From CAYHVK01 sp964360255 (GTDB lineage: Bacteria > Bdellovibrionota > Bdellovibrionia > Bdellovibrionales > UBA1609), in assembly GCA_964360255.1 (NCBI GenBank), contig CAYHVK010000003.1, positions 167,868 through 231,867 of the forward strand: a stretch of DNA of 64,000 nucleotides, in the 5' to 3' direction. The position numbers and the translations under genes are program-made. Positions 8,381 to 15,650 of the stretch are shown here, in pieces (within the stretch, counting starts at the first letter, position 1; every line of letters starts with the position of its first letter). The notes beneath the pieces were generated by a model. It saw nothing but the letters and a program-made list of their open reading frames with translations. It had not been told where the DNA came from and did no database searches.

Positions 8381-9045
8381 ACGCTCTCATTTTTCTATTT
8401 ATAGTATTTGGATACACTTCGTCATTTGCTAGCACAGCAACTTCAAAGGCCGATTCACATAATCATGATGAGGAGTCTACCGAGCACAAAGAAGATAAGG
8501 AGCATGATCACTCTGATTCTGAAGACCATCACGCTCACGACTCTAAAACTTCTCAGGTAGATAAGAACGAGGCGCCTCCGCATGATGATCATGGCGATGA
8601 GCATGCTCATGAGGAAGGCGAAAAGGACGAGCATGCACACGGGAAAGAAGAAAAAGATGAGCATGGGCACGAAGAAGGCGGCGAAGAAGAAAACTCCGCT
8701 ATCGGGCCAGGCAAAGGTATTACAGAAAAAAGTGAAAATGGATTTAAGCTTTCAGAGAAGGCTATAAAAAATTTCGATATTAAGACAATGGTTGCAACTT
8801 CAAACACTATTGAACTCGTTCGTTCTGCTCTAGTTGAAGTTAGGGATCAAAAGTACGTTTACAGAATGAGAGACGGTTGGATTAAGAAGGTTCAGGTTCG
8901 TGTTTTAAGTAAGGAAAAATCTAAAGTTGTCCTTGAGATTTCTGATGTCAGATCTACAGATTTAATTATTACGGGTGGTGCTGGTTTTGTGCGAACAGCA
9001 GAAATCATCACTGAAGAAGGCGTTTCGCACGGTCACTCACACTAA
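8377..9045 (+). CDS. His-rich periplasmic mini-adaptor in the CzcB position
   Basis: 222 residues: a signal peptide (ending SSFAS), then about 90 residues dominated by His, Glu, Asp and Lys with many HxH and HDH pairs, then about 110 residues resembling only parts of a membrane-fusion protein. The segment 'FKLSEKAIKNFDIKT' matches the strand region where CzcB-type adaptors begin, and 'YVYRMRDGWIKKVQVRV' to the end resembles their membrane-proximal domain. The helical hairpin and the barrel-sandwich (lipoyl-like) halves of normal adaptors (350-500 residues) are absent. The C-terminus ends in another His cluster (SHGHSH). It sits exactly between czcC-like and czcA-like genes and starts by ATGA overlap, so it presumably delivers metal to, or links, the pump and channel; the mechanism is inference. 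Confidence 0.75.
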   Translation: MNALIFLFIVFGYTSSFASTATSKADSHNHDEESTEHKEDKEHDHSDSEDHHAHDSKTSQVDKNEAPPHDDHGDEHAHEEGEKDEHAHGKEEKDEHGHEEGGEEENSAIGPGKGITEKSENGFKLSEKAIKNFDIKTMVATSNTIELVRSALVEVRDQKYVYRMRDGWIKKVQVRVLSKEKSKVVLEISDVRSTDLIITGGAGFVRTAEIITEEGVSHGHSH

Positions 9046-9052
9046 GGTATAT

Positions 9053-12000
9053 ATGATTAATAAAATTATTCACTTTTCAGTTTTCCATAGAAATATTATT
9101 TTTGTAATGATCGCTTTCCTTGTTTTTGGAGGCATCTATAGTTTCCAGCACTTGCCAATAGATGCTGTGCCTGACATTACAAATAATCAGGTTCAAATAA
9201 ACACAATTATCGAAGGCTTAGCACCTGAAGAAATTGAAAGAACGATTACTTTCCCTGTTGAGTCGTCAATGCGAGGCATTGCGGGTGTGGAGCAAGTTCG
9301 TTCAATAACTCGCTTCGGATTGTCTCAAGTTACAGTTGTATTTAAAGATTCAGTAGATATTTATAGGGCCCGACAGCTTGTGGCGGAGCGTTTACAAGGG
9401 GTCCTCTTGCCTTCTGGTGCCGAAGCTGGATTGGGCCCTATTTCTTCAGGACTTGGAGAAATTTATCAGTATATTATCGATTACGAAAACATTGAAAGCG
9501 ACCCAGAGAAGCGTCTTAAGCAGCTTATGGAAATTAAGGCGATTCAAGATTGGTTTGTGAAGCCAAGATTGTTAACGGTTGAGGGTGTTGCTGAAGTCAA
9601 TACATCTGGTGGTTTTGAAAAACAGTATCACGTGCAACCTGATCCAAGAAAGATGGCTAATTACAGAGTTAATTTCAGCGAAATACTTTTAGCTCTTCAA
9701 AAAGTTAATCGTAATGTGGGCGGTGGATATATTGAGCAAACTGCTGAGCAGTTTTTAGTGCAAGGTGTAGGTCTCTTAAAAACACCTGAAGATATTAAGC
9801 ATGTTCCAGTTAAAACTTTGGATAATTTTAGCGTAGTTACAGTAGGTGATATAGCGCAAGTTCGTCTTGGGAAAGACTTAAGAACAGGTTCTGCAACCTA
9901 TGATGGAAATGAGTCCGTTTTAGGCACGATTATGATGTTACTAGGCGAAAATAGCAGAACCGTAGCTATCAGGGCAGATGAAAAAATAATCGAAATTAAT
10001 AAAACACTGCCTAAGGGCGTATTTATTAAAACAGTTTATAATCGCTCAGACTTGGTAAATGCAACTTTGGGTACGGTTGAACATAATCTATTGTTTGGTG
10101 CTGGCCTTGTTGTCATTGTTCTTTTATTTTTGTTGGGCAATATTCGTGCTGCGATTGTAACTGCCTTAACTATTCCGTTTGCTCTATTATTCACCTTTTT
10201 GATTATGAAGCCATTAGGTATATCAGGAAATTTAATGAGTTTGGGTGCTTTGGATTTTGGAATTATAGTGGATGGAACTGTAATTGTGATGGATAACTGT
10301 GTCCGCTATATCCATGATAAGACGAAGTCTCTCGGTCGAAAACTGAGCCCAGAAGAGTTGAAAAATGCTATCTACGAAGCCACTGTAGAAATTCGTATGG
10401 CGGCCGGATTTGGTGAATTGATTATCGTAATGGTATTTTTGCCCGTCTTTGCTTTAACGGGCATCGAGGGAAAAATGTTTATCCCGATGGCGGCTACATT
10501 TGGAATAGCTGTAATCGGCGCATTAATTCTTTCATTCACTGCGGCTCCAGCACTAGCCAGCTTGATTTTATCGGGAAGTGCAGAAGATAAAGAGCCTAGA
10601 GTTATGATTTGGGCTCAGCGCTTTTATATTCCATTACTAGAAAAGGCTATTGCTAAACGTCAGCGAACTATTGGTATTGCAATAGCATCTGTATTTTTAG
10701 GCCTCATTCTATTTGCAACTAGAGGTGCTGAATTTTTACCGCAGTTAAGTGAAGGCTCGTTTGCGTTTCACATGATTAGGCCTGTTAATGCCAGTCTTTC
10801 GCAGTCGGTAGATTATCAGAACAAAGCCGATAAGCTTATTAAAGAGCACTTTCCAGAAGTCGACCATGTGTTTTCAAGGATTGGAACGAGTGAAGTCGCA
10901 ACTGACCCAATGGGTGTCAACGTCTCTGATACTTATATCATGCTCAAGGCGAGAGATGAGTGGGAAAGAAATGGCTTGTTCAAGAAGACATACCAAGAGT
11001 TGGTAGATGAAATGGTTAAGGTTCTTGAAGAGAATCTGCCAGGTCAAAACTATCTAGCTTCACAGCCAATTCAAATGAGGTTTAACGAACTGCTTGAGGG
11101 GACGCGAGCTGATGTAGCCGTAAAAATTTTCGGCCCAGATTTAGATGTCAATATGGATCTCTCTAAAAAGATACAAGCTGCCGTTAGTACTGTGCCTGGT
11201 GCGGGAGATGTAGAGGTCGATCTTGCTGGAAAATCGCCGGTACTGCGAATCGAACCTAAGGATGTCCTATTGAAGTCTTACGGCGCAAACCTAGGAGAAG
11301 TTCTCGATACCATATCTGTAGCACTTGGCGGAGAAGAAGTAGGCTACATCTACGAGGGTGACCGTAAATTTCCAATTGTAGTTAGATTGAGTGAGGAGGA
11401 TCGTGGCGATCTCGATAGGATTAAAGAATTACCAGTGGGCTTATCGGGAAATGCTACAACTGCTTTGTCTGCTATTACCGACCTGTCGTTTCAAGAAACA
11501 TTTGGTTCAGTGAACCGCGAGAACTCTTCACGTCGCTCTGCTGTTCTTGTGAACTTGCGAGGTCGAGATGTTGAATCATTTGTAGAAGAAGCCCGTGCGA
11601 AAGTAGAAAAAGAAGTTCAAATTCCAGAGGGATACTTTGTTGAATGGGGCGGAAATTTTAAAAATTTAAATAAAGCAAAATCGAGACTTTTAATTTTAAT
11701 GCCAATCGCACTTGGATTAGTTTTGCTCATGATATACGCAGCGTTCGGTAGTGTTCCGCAAACACTATTGATATTTACTTGCGTTCCGTTGGCTTTGGTT
11801 GGCGGAGTTGTCAATCTGATGATTCTCGGTCTGCCTTTTAGTATATCTGCGGGCATCGGGTTTATCGCTCTGTCTGGAATTGCTGTGCTCAATGGTGTGG
11901 TCTTGATGAACTACTTCAATCAATTGAGATTGCAAGGAATGAGTGGCGTAGAATTGGTGCGAAAAGCTACAGCAATACGTCTGAGACCTGTACTGATGAC

Positions 12001-12196
12001 AGCATTAGTAGCAATTTTTGGATTTGTGCCAATGATGATTTCGAGTGGCATCGGCTCGGAGGTTCAGCGGCCACTCGCAACTGTAGTAATTGGAGGAATT
12101 ATTTCTTCCACCTTATTAACTCTTGTAGTTCTTCCTGTTCTTTACCTGGTATTTGAAAAACATATGACGAAATTTAGCATGAAAGTAAATCATTAG
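9053..12196 (+). CDS. czcA: CzcA-type heavy-metal efflux RND transporter
   Basis: The start was placed at ATG 9053 (MINKIIHFSV), preceded by AAGG; the open frame extends upstream into the previous gene but lacks signals. The 1047-residue length and layout (first helix, porter domain, helices 2-6, middle loop, second porter domain, helices 8-12) are typical of HME-RND pumps. Family motifs include RSITRFGLSQV in the first porter domain. Helix 4 reads LDFGIIVDGTVIVMDN, placing Asp401 and Asp407 at the proton-relay positions of CzcA (Asp402, Asp408); the third acidic position, normally Glu415, is Asp414 here. The DFGxxxDG form is that of the divalent Zn/Co/Cd/Ni pumps rather than the Cu/Ag group. 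The protein is an inner-membrane trimer exporting metal in exchange for protons. Confidence 0.95.
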   Translation: MINKIIHFSVFHRNIIFVMIAFLVFGGIYSFQHLPIDAVPDITNNQVQINTIIEGLAPEEIERTITFPVESSMRGIAGVEQVRSITRFGLSQVTVVFKDSVDIYRARQLVAERLQGVLLPSGAEAGLGPISSGLGEIYQYIIDYENIESDPEKRLKQLMEIKAIQDWFVKPRLLTVEGVAEVNTSGGFEKQYHVQPDPRKMANYRVNFSEILLALQKVNRNVGGGYIEQTAEQFLVQGVGLLKTPEDIKHVPVKTLDNFSVVTVGDIAQVRLGKDLRTGSATYDGNESVLGTIMMLLGENSRTVAIRADEKIIEINKTLPKGVFIKTVYNRSDLVNATLGTVEHNLLFGAGLVVIVLLFLLGNIRAAIVTALTIPFALLFTFLIMKPLGISGNLMSLGALDFGIIVDGTVIVMDNCVRYIHDKTKSLGRKLSPEELKNAIYEATVEIRMAAGFGELIIVMVFLPVFALTGIEGKMFIPMAATFGIAVIGALILSFTAAPALASLILSGSAEDKEPRVMIWAQRFYIPLLEKAIAKRQRTIGIAIASVFLGLILFATRGAEFLPQLSEGSFAFHMIRPVNASLSQSVDYQNKADKLIKEHFPEVDHVFSRIGTSEVATDPMGVNVSDTYIMLKARDEWERNGLFKKTYQELVDEMVKVLEENLPGQNYLASQPIQMRFNELLEGTRADVAVKIFGPDLDVNMDLSKKIQAAVSTVPGAGDVEVDLAGKSPVLRIEPKDVLLKSYGANLGEVLDTISVALGGEEVGYIYEGDRKFPIVVRLSEEDRGDLDRIKELPVGLSGNATTALSAITDLSFQETFGSVNRENSSRRSAVLVNLRGRDVESFVEEARAKVEKEVQIPEGYFVEWGGNFKNLNKAKSRLLILMPIALGLVLLMIYAAFGSVPQTLLIFTCVPLALVGGVVNLMILGLPFSISAGIGFIALSGIAVLNGVVLMNYFNQLRLQGMSGVELVRKATAIRLRPVLMTALVAIFGFVPMMISSGIGSEVQRPLATVVIGGIISSTLLTLVVLPVLYLVFEKHMTKFSMKVNH

Positions 12197-12222
12197 ACGG
12201 TTTTGTTAAATTGGGGTTGGTA

Positions 12223-12561
12223 ATGAACAAGGCTAAATTTGATAAGCTGTATGAAAAGGAATTGCGCCGGTCGCAATTTAAAGAATTGCCATCAGCAGAA
12301 AAATGGAAAAGCCTTGAGCGGCTACATGTTATGAGTCAGTATTTTATATTAAAACATTATCAGGCTCATTTTCTTATGATGGTGTTGGCATACCATGATA
12401 AAAAGCCGTTACGGATTATGAGTCAGATTTTTCGCTTTTTGTTAGTGGGGCCGGCACATTTGTTGGGGTGGCTTCCAGAGGGGAATGTCGGCACATCACG
12501 AGCACATCCTTTTAAAAAGATGCCGTTACCAAAAGATATTGAAGAAATAGTGAAAGGCTAA
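12223..12561 (+). CDS. DUF3703-family protein associated with metal efflux
   Basis: The start was chosen at ATG 12223 because GGGGTTGG lies just before it; an in-frame TTG 12 bp earlier overlaps that site. The protein has the DUF3703 layout: a helical N-terminus, a conserved 'HYQAHFLMM' histidine helix, and the C-terminal WLPEGNVGTSRAHPF followed by MPLPKDIEEI. DUF3703 genes are usually found beside czc-type pumps and metal regulators; their biochemical role is unknown. The gene follows czcA by 26 bp and ends at a terminator, so it closes the operon. Confidence 0.85.
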   Translation: MNKAKFDKLYEKELRRSQFKELPSAEKWKSLERLHVMSQYFILKHYQAHFLMMVLAYHDKKPLRIMSQIFRFLLVGPAHLLGWLPEGNVGTSRAHPFKKMPLPKDIEEIVKG

Positions 12562-12571
12562 ATAATTTAAT

Positions 12572-12617
12572 CCCCATATAGATGAGCCTTTTCAGGCATC
12601 AACTATATGGGTTTTAT
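12572..12617. terminator. Bidirectional terminator closing the metal operon
   Basis: CCCATATAG and CTATATGGG form a 9-bp stem with an inner GCC-TTTTCA-GGC hairpin, followed by TTTTATT. It lies between the convergent DUF3703 and winged-helix membrane protein genes and marks the approximate left edge of the mobile element. Confidence 0.75.
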
Positions 12618-12620
12618 TAT

Positions 12621-13727
12621 CTATTCCACGCGGTGACGTGTTAGGCTTTCAACAAGTTCCTGCTCAACGTTTAAGCAGCTCTCGCCTTTTTTCTCACACA
12701 TAATCAAATCCATAAAAAGCGACTGTGCACGGCACAATATAGCTGAGTAAACAATTACTCGTCTGCCTTGATATGAAATCACACAGCGAGCTGGTTTAGT
12801 GCCAGGATCGTGGCCGCCACCACCATCAATACCTTTTGCTTGTGAGTTTCTATTTAAGTTTGCTGAATATTTGTTGGTTAGGTTGAGCTTGTAGTTTTTT
12901 TCTTTTTGAATATCTAAGCTTAAAAACGCTTTACCACCAGGGTCATTTCCTCCACCTTCACTAAGAAGAGCAGTTTGAAATTCGTAACCTATCCAATCGC
13001 TATAATAGGTAAGTTTAGCGCGAGGGTCGTTGCCCCCTTCTTTTGCGGTTGCTGGTTGTGAAATTCCAAATAAAAATAGAGTCACGAGTAATGTAGAAAA
13101 TAACATATCATAAAATTTAAGCCGTCTGAAAAACAGACCGCGAATGGATTTCTTTTTCGCATTTTGATTTGCAAAATCTTTGGCTTTGAGACGGATTTGA
13201 TGAAACATTTCTTGAATTTCTTTGGTTTGCTCTTCTGTATAAAAGGCGTCCATAGAAAAATAACTTTTATTCTTCCAATATTCGCGATTCCCAGTAAATT
13301 CCTTCATTAGGCGAAATACTTTATTATCTTTTTTAGCTTCTAGATCGTTGTCGTAGCGATAATCAGAGTAGTTGATATAATTTTGTGGGAAGTTTGAATA
13401 ATATTTTCCCTCTTGTGTAATATGCACTAAGCCAATATTTACAAAACGCTCCATAACAGAGAGTGCCTTTTTTGGTTCAGGCTCGGGGATTTGTTTTTTA
13501 ATTTCAGCAAGAGAAAGCGGCTCTACTCTCGTCGCATAAAAAAGCATAAGTGAATATTCATCAGCATGAATTTCTTCAATTTGCTCAGGTGACAGTCGAA
13601 TACTTGGTACATCTTTGTTTGCTATTGTTTTTATGTCATCCGACTTTTCGGACTTTATTCCAGGATCTTGGACTGCTAATCTGCTTACGTCTTCTTTACC
13701 ATTTAGCGTTTCTTTACTTAATGCCAT
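12621..13727 (-). CDS. Membrane-anchored winged-helix protein with three GGxDPx motifs
   Basis: The 368 residues fall into three parts. Residues 1-205 are cytoplasmic and resemble the TIGR02147/DUF4423 regulators: a winged-helix-like unit (MLFYATRVEPLSLAEIKKQI, then a wing around HITQEGKYY) and a C-terminal helix resembling that family's 'EEQTKEIQEMFHQIRLKAKDF' region. Residues 207-228 are a single membrane helix ending ISQPATA. Residues 229-368 are outside the cytoplasm and carry three copies of a Gly-rich motif: GGNDPR at 231, GGNDPG at 259 and GGHDPG at 304, followed by a Cys-containing tail. The layout is that of a one-component transmembrane regulator. It lies 18 bp after the XRE repressor gene on the same strand. 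What it senses is unknown; Asp/Gly motifs could bind a cation (inference). Confidence 0.65.
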   Translation of the reverse strand: MALSKETLNGKEDVSRLAVQDPGIKSEKSDDIKTIANKDVPSIRLSPEQIEEIHADEYSLMLFYATRVEPLSLAEIKKQIPEPEPKKALSVMERFVNIGLVHITQEGKYYSNFPQNYINYSDYRYDNDLEAKKDNKVFRLMKEFTGNREYWKNKSYFSMDAFYTEEQTKEIQEMFHQIRLKAKDFANQNAKKKSIRGLFFRRLKFYDMLFSTLLVTLFLFGISQPATAKEGGNDPRAKLTYYSDWIGYEFQTALLSEGGGNDPGGKAFLSLDIQKEKNYKLNLTNKYSANLNRNSQAKGIDGGGGHDPGTKPARCVISYQGRRVIVYSAILCRAQSLFMDLIMCEKKGESCLNVEQELVESLTRHRVE

Positions 13728-13745
13728 TTTTTACCCCTTTATTTT

Positions 13746-14198
13746 TTACAAATCTTTTCTAATACGTTTTCTATCTGCAAAATCCGAGCGCGGTCTACGA
13801 TCTGACTGAGAAAGACGTGTAAGCTCTGAAACTAACTCTAAAAGGTGTTCTTTCAATGGAGTGCGAGCATCTTTCGCCGCAAAATATACCTGTGCTTCTA
13901 TGGTTTCGAGAATACGTTTATAGTCTTCAAATGGAACTTCACGAAGTGCTTCTATTATTTTAATTTCTTCTTTGTAAACAAATTCACTTTTACCCATCAC
14001 TAACATATCAAGGGTCATTCCAAGCGCTTGTGCAATTCTTACAAGCTCAGATGCTGTTGCTTCTCTTAATCCGCGCTCGATTTTTGTTGTTGCGGTCATG
14101 GGCAGTTCTGCTCGCTCATCAAGTTCGGATTGCTTCAGGCCGCGTGAGATGCGAATGGAGCGGATTCTATTAGCAAGATAGGTTTGATCGTTTTGCAT
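13746..14198 (-). CDS. XRE-family HTH repressor of the element
   Basis: Residues 8-68 form a classical helix-turn-helix of the Cro/CI type (IRSIRISRGLKQSELDERAE, then TTKIERGLREAT and LVRIAQALGM). The C-terminal 80 residues are helical and may serve in dimerisation. It is divergent from the element's leftward-to-rightward gene block and lies next to a 19-bp repeat and a likely promoter, the classical position for a lifestyle repressor of an integrative element. It is co-oriented with the membrane winged-helix gene, so the two may act as a repressor/anti-repressor pair (inference). Confidence 0.85.
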   Translation of the reverse strand: MQNDQTYLANRIRSIRISRGLKQSELDERAELPMTATTKIERGLREATASELVRIAQALGMTLDMLVMGKSEFVYKEEIKIIEALREVPFEDYKRILETIEAQVYFAAKDARTPLKEHLLELVSELTRLSQSDRRPRSDFADRKRIRKDL

Positions 14199-14209
14199 AA
14201 ACTATGCAT

Positions 14210-14228
14210 TAACTAAATTAGCCAATTA
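14210..14228. promoter_or_regulatory. Operator candidate, copy 1
   Basis: TAACTAAATTAGCCAATTA matches 14333-14351 at 17 of 19 positions. It lies 12 bp upstream of the XRE start codon on the divergent side. A further perfect TGCAT-5-ATGCA inverted repeat spans the XRE start (14194-14208). A repressor site is inferred. Confidence 0.45.
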
Positions 14229-14245
14229 AAATCAAGAAAAAAGAT

Positions 14246-14270
14246 TTGACCAAAATAAATTTAGTATAAT
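14246..14270 (+). promoter_or_regulatory. Promoter candidate for the rightward element genes
   Basis: A perfect -10 box TATAAT (14265-14270) with TTGACC at 14246-14251. The 13-bp spacing is too short for a standard sigma-70 promoter, so the -35 role of TTGACC is doubtful, or the promoter needs activation. It lies between the divergent XRE and 14317 genes. Confidence 0.4.
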
Positions 14271-14316
14271 AAACAGCCATAAGTCATTGTTGAGAACAAT
14301 TTATAGGGGAGTAAAT

Positions 14317-14523
14317 ATGGATAATTCTAAATTAGCTAAATTAGCTAATTATAAAAAGCCGAATGCGTGGGGACTCAAGCATAAACAGCTACGCAGTACT
14401 TTAGATACCTTGAGTGAATTACTCGGTATCGAATTTGGAAGTATCACTATTAAATTTCATGAGGGCAAATGGAGCCCTAAGATTCAGATAGAAAAACGTC
14501 TCGTAGAAGAAATAAAAGAATAA
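14317..14523 (+). CDS. Small element protein of unknown function
   Basis: 68 residues from ATG 14317, preceded by AGGGGA; an upstream TTG (14287) is rejected because the ribosome site lies between the two. The protein is basic with one predicted helix pair (LRSTLDTLSELLGI) followed by short strands (GSITIKFHEGKWSPKIQI). No family is recognised. It is the first rightward gene of the element. Its first codons contain the second copy of the 19-bp operator-like repeat, so a regulator bound there would block both start and elongation. Confidence 0.55.
   Translation: MDNSKLAKLANYKKPNAWGLKHKQLRSTLDTLSELLGIEFGSITIKFHEGKWSPKIQIEKRLVEEIKE
14333..14351. promoter_or_regulatory. Operator candidate, copy 2
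   Basis: TAGCTAAATTAGCTAATTA, with 17 of 19 bases matching copy 1 at 14210-14228. It is internally repeated (TTAGCTAA twice) and lies inside the first codons of the 14317 gene. Confidence 0.4.
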
Positions 14524-14569
14524 GTATTCGATACAATTAAAAAAGTGCCCACCACAAAAAAAGGAGGCA

Positions 14570-14659
14570 ATGTCTATTAAGGCCAAAGGCTACCTCATCA
14601 GGGCGTCTTCAGCCGTGAAGTTAGTTCTAATTATCAGATTTAGGAATCTGACAGGCTGA
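14570..14659 (+). CDS. Possible 29-residue leader peptide
   Basis: An ATG directly after a very strong AAAGGAGG site opens a 29-codon frame (MSIKAKGYLI...). It ends 20 bp before the start of the sigma-like gene and overlaps two mutually exclusive inverted repeats. The strong site and the position suggest a translated leader controlling the next gene. The peptide itself shows no family features, and the spacing between GGAGG and ATG is short. Confidence 0.35.
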   Translation: MSIKAKGYLIRASSAVKLVLIIRFRNLTG

Positions 14660-14663
14660 ACTT
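14609..14663 (+). promoter_or_regulatory. Leader with alternative hairpins before the sigma-like gene
   Basis: Three nested pairings share the same bases: TCAGCC (14609) with GGCTGA (14654), GAAGTT (14617) with AACTTC (14658), and the central hairpin TCAGATT-TAGG-AATCTGA (14634-14651). The first two pairings cannot form together because GGCTGA and AACTTC overlap. The following AGAAGGG ribosome site lies next to them. This could be an attenuator or a translational switch. Confidence 0.4.
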
Positions 14664-14679
14664 CAGAAGGGAATCCAAT

Positions 14680-15255
14680 ATGGATTCAATCGTCACTACT
14701 GCTCAAGATTTTGAGCAACAATCAATTTCTGTTCAAGAAGGTGCTCCTTGGTTTCTTGCAGATGGAAAAGCCACGCCAGATAATTATCTTAAAACACTTA
14801 CTCCATTTTGGAGTACCCAGACTTGGGAAAAATATTTGAATTGGTTTGAAAACATATCAGGCCAACGTGCTGAGTCTCTTGTTTCATCAAAAAAATACGA
14901 TGAAATTTGTGATACCGAACCGGACTCGATTTTCGTCTATTCACAAAGTAGTGCTGACGATGAGCTTCGGGTTCTAGTCGTAAAATACTTAGAGAAACTG
15001 ACTGAGCATCAACGTCGAGTTATCGAGATGTGTTTCTGGGAAGGTCGAAGCGAGCGCTATATCGCTGAAAAACTCGGAATTAGAAGGCAGCCAGTTAATC
15101 GACTAAAGAAACGGGCTTTCAATAAAATAAAGAAGTTAGTAAGGGAGGGTGTCAGTTCCCGTATTAAGAGAGGAAAAAATTCCTCTCTTATGAAAGGGGT
15201 AAAGAATGAAAGGAATCTTTTACTGGCTCAAATCAGTTTGGAGAAGGCTAGTTAA
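14680..15255 (+). CDS. Sigma-region-4-like DNA-binding protein
   Basis: 191 residues. The N-terminal 100 residues are not recognised (Trp-rich stretch PFWSTQTWEKYLNWFENI). Residues 108-155 read as sigma-70 region 4: LTEHQRRVIEM, a helix-turn-helix SERYIAEKLGIRRQPVNRLK, and a basic tail. There is no region 2, so it is not a complete sigma factor; proteins of this kind act as activators or sigma-like regulators in phages and integrative elements. An AGAAGGG ribosome site precedes the ATG. The C-terminus overlaps a 43-codon gene in another frame. Confidence 0.7.
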   Translation: MDSIVTTAQDFEQQSISVQEGAPWFLADGKATPDNYLKTLTPFWSTQTWEKYLNWFENISGQRAESLVSSKKYDEICDTEPDSIFVYSQSSADDELRVLVVKYLEKLTEHQRRVIEMCFWEGRSERYIAEKLGIRRQPVNRLKKRAFNKIKKLVREGVSSRIKRGKNSSLMKGVKNERNLLLAQISLEKAS

Positions 15256-15337
15256 AAGGGATGATTTTACTATAGATGATTGGCGGTACCTTGAGCTTCG
15301 GGAACGAAAACCCTCTGCGCTGTGGAGGCATGAGTGA
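15206..15337 (+). CDS. 43-residue protein between two sigma-like genes
   Basis: Starts at ATG 15206 after AAAGGGGTAAAG, inside the end of the previous gene in another frame, and its TGA overlaps the GTG start of the next gene (GTGA). This gives a continuous chain of overlapping starts and stops, supporting real translation. The peptide has an amphipathic, Trp-rich N-terminus (FYWLKSVWRRLVKR) and an acidic-then-basic tail (FTIDDWRYLELRERK). No family is recognised. It may couple translation of the flanking regulators or act as a small partner. Confidence 0.5.
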   Translation: MKGIFYWLKSVWRRLVKRDDFTIDDWRYLELRERKPSALWRHE

Positions 15338-15615
15338 AAAAGACGATTACAAATAAGGTCGCTAATCTTCTGCCGGTGAGACATGTTGAGAAAGAAAAAG
15401 ACCTAAAGCTGATCTATGAGCTTATGCCGAACCTAAGTGATGAAAAAATCATGGCTATCTACTTCCGCTTTTGGGAGCAGCTCTTGATTGAAGATGTTGC
15501 AAATATTCTCGGCCGATCATGGAGCGAAACGAACCAACTGCTTGAAGATTCTGTTAAAGAGCTTCGTCAGGGATTTTTGATGAGCCAGATGAGCGCACAG
15601 CTCAAAGCTGCTTAA
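15334..15615 (+). CDS. Second sigma-region-4-like small regulator
   Basis: 93 residues from a GTG start seven bases after GGAGG. The C-terminal half resembles sigma region 4 (LSDEKIMAIYFRFWEQ, then IEDVANILGRSWSETNQLLE), a helix-turn-helix of the same type as in the gene at 14680. It is shorter and lacks the N-terminal domain. The two may act together or antagonistically on the transfer operon promoter. Confidence 0.6.
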   Translation: MKKTITNKVANLLPVRHVEKEKDLKLIYELMPNLSDEKIMAIYFRFWEQLLIEDVANILGRSWSETNQLLEDSVKELRQGFLMSQMSAQLKAA

Positions 15616-15650
15616 AAACGAAAAAACATTTTAAAAAGAGAGGTTTTTCT

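Noticed and set aside
8455..8807. Several frames on both strands within the His-rich adaptor
   Set aside because: The biased CAT/GAA-rich codons keep alternative frames open; none has a ribosome site or family features.
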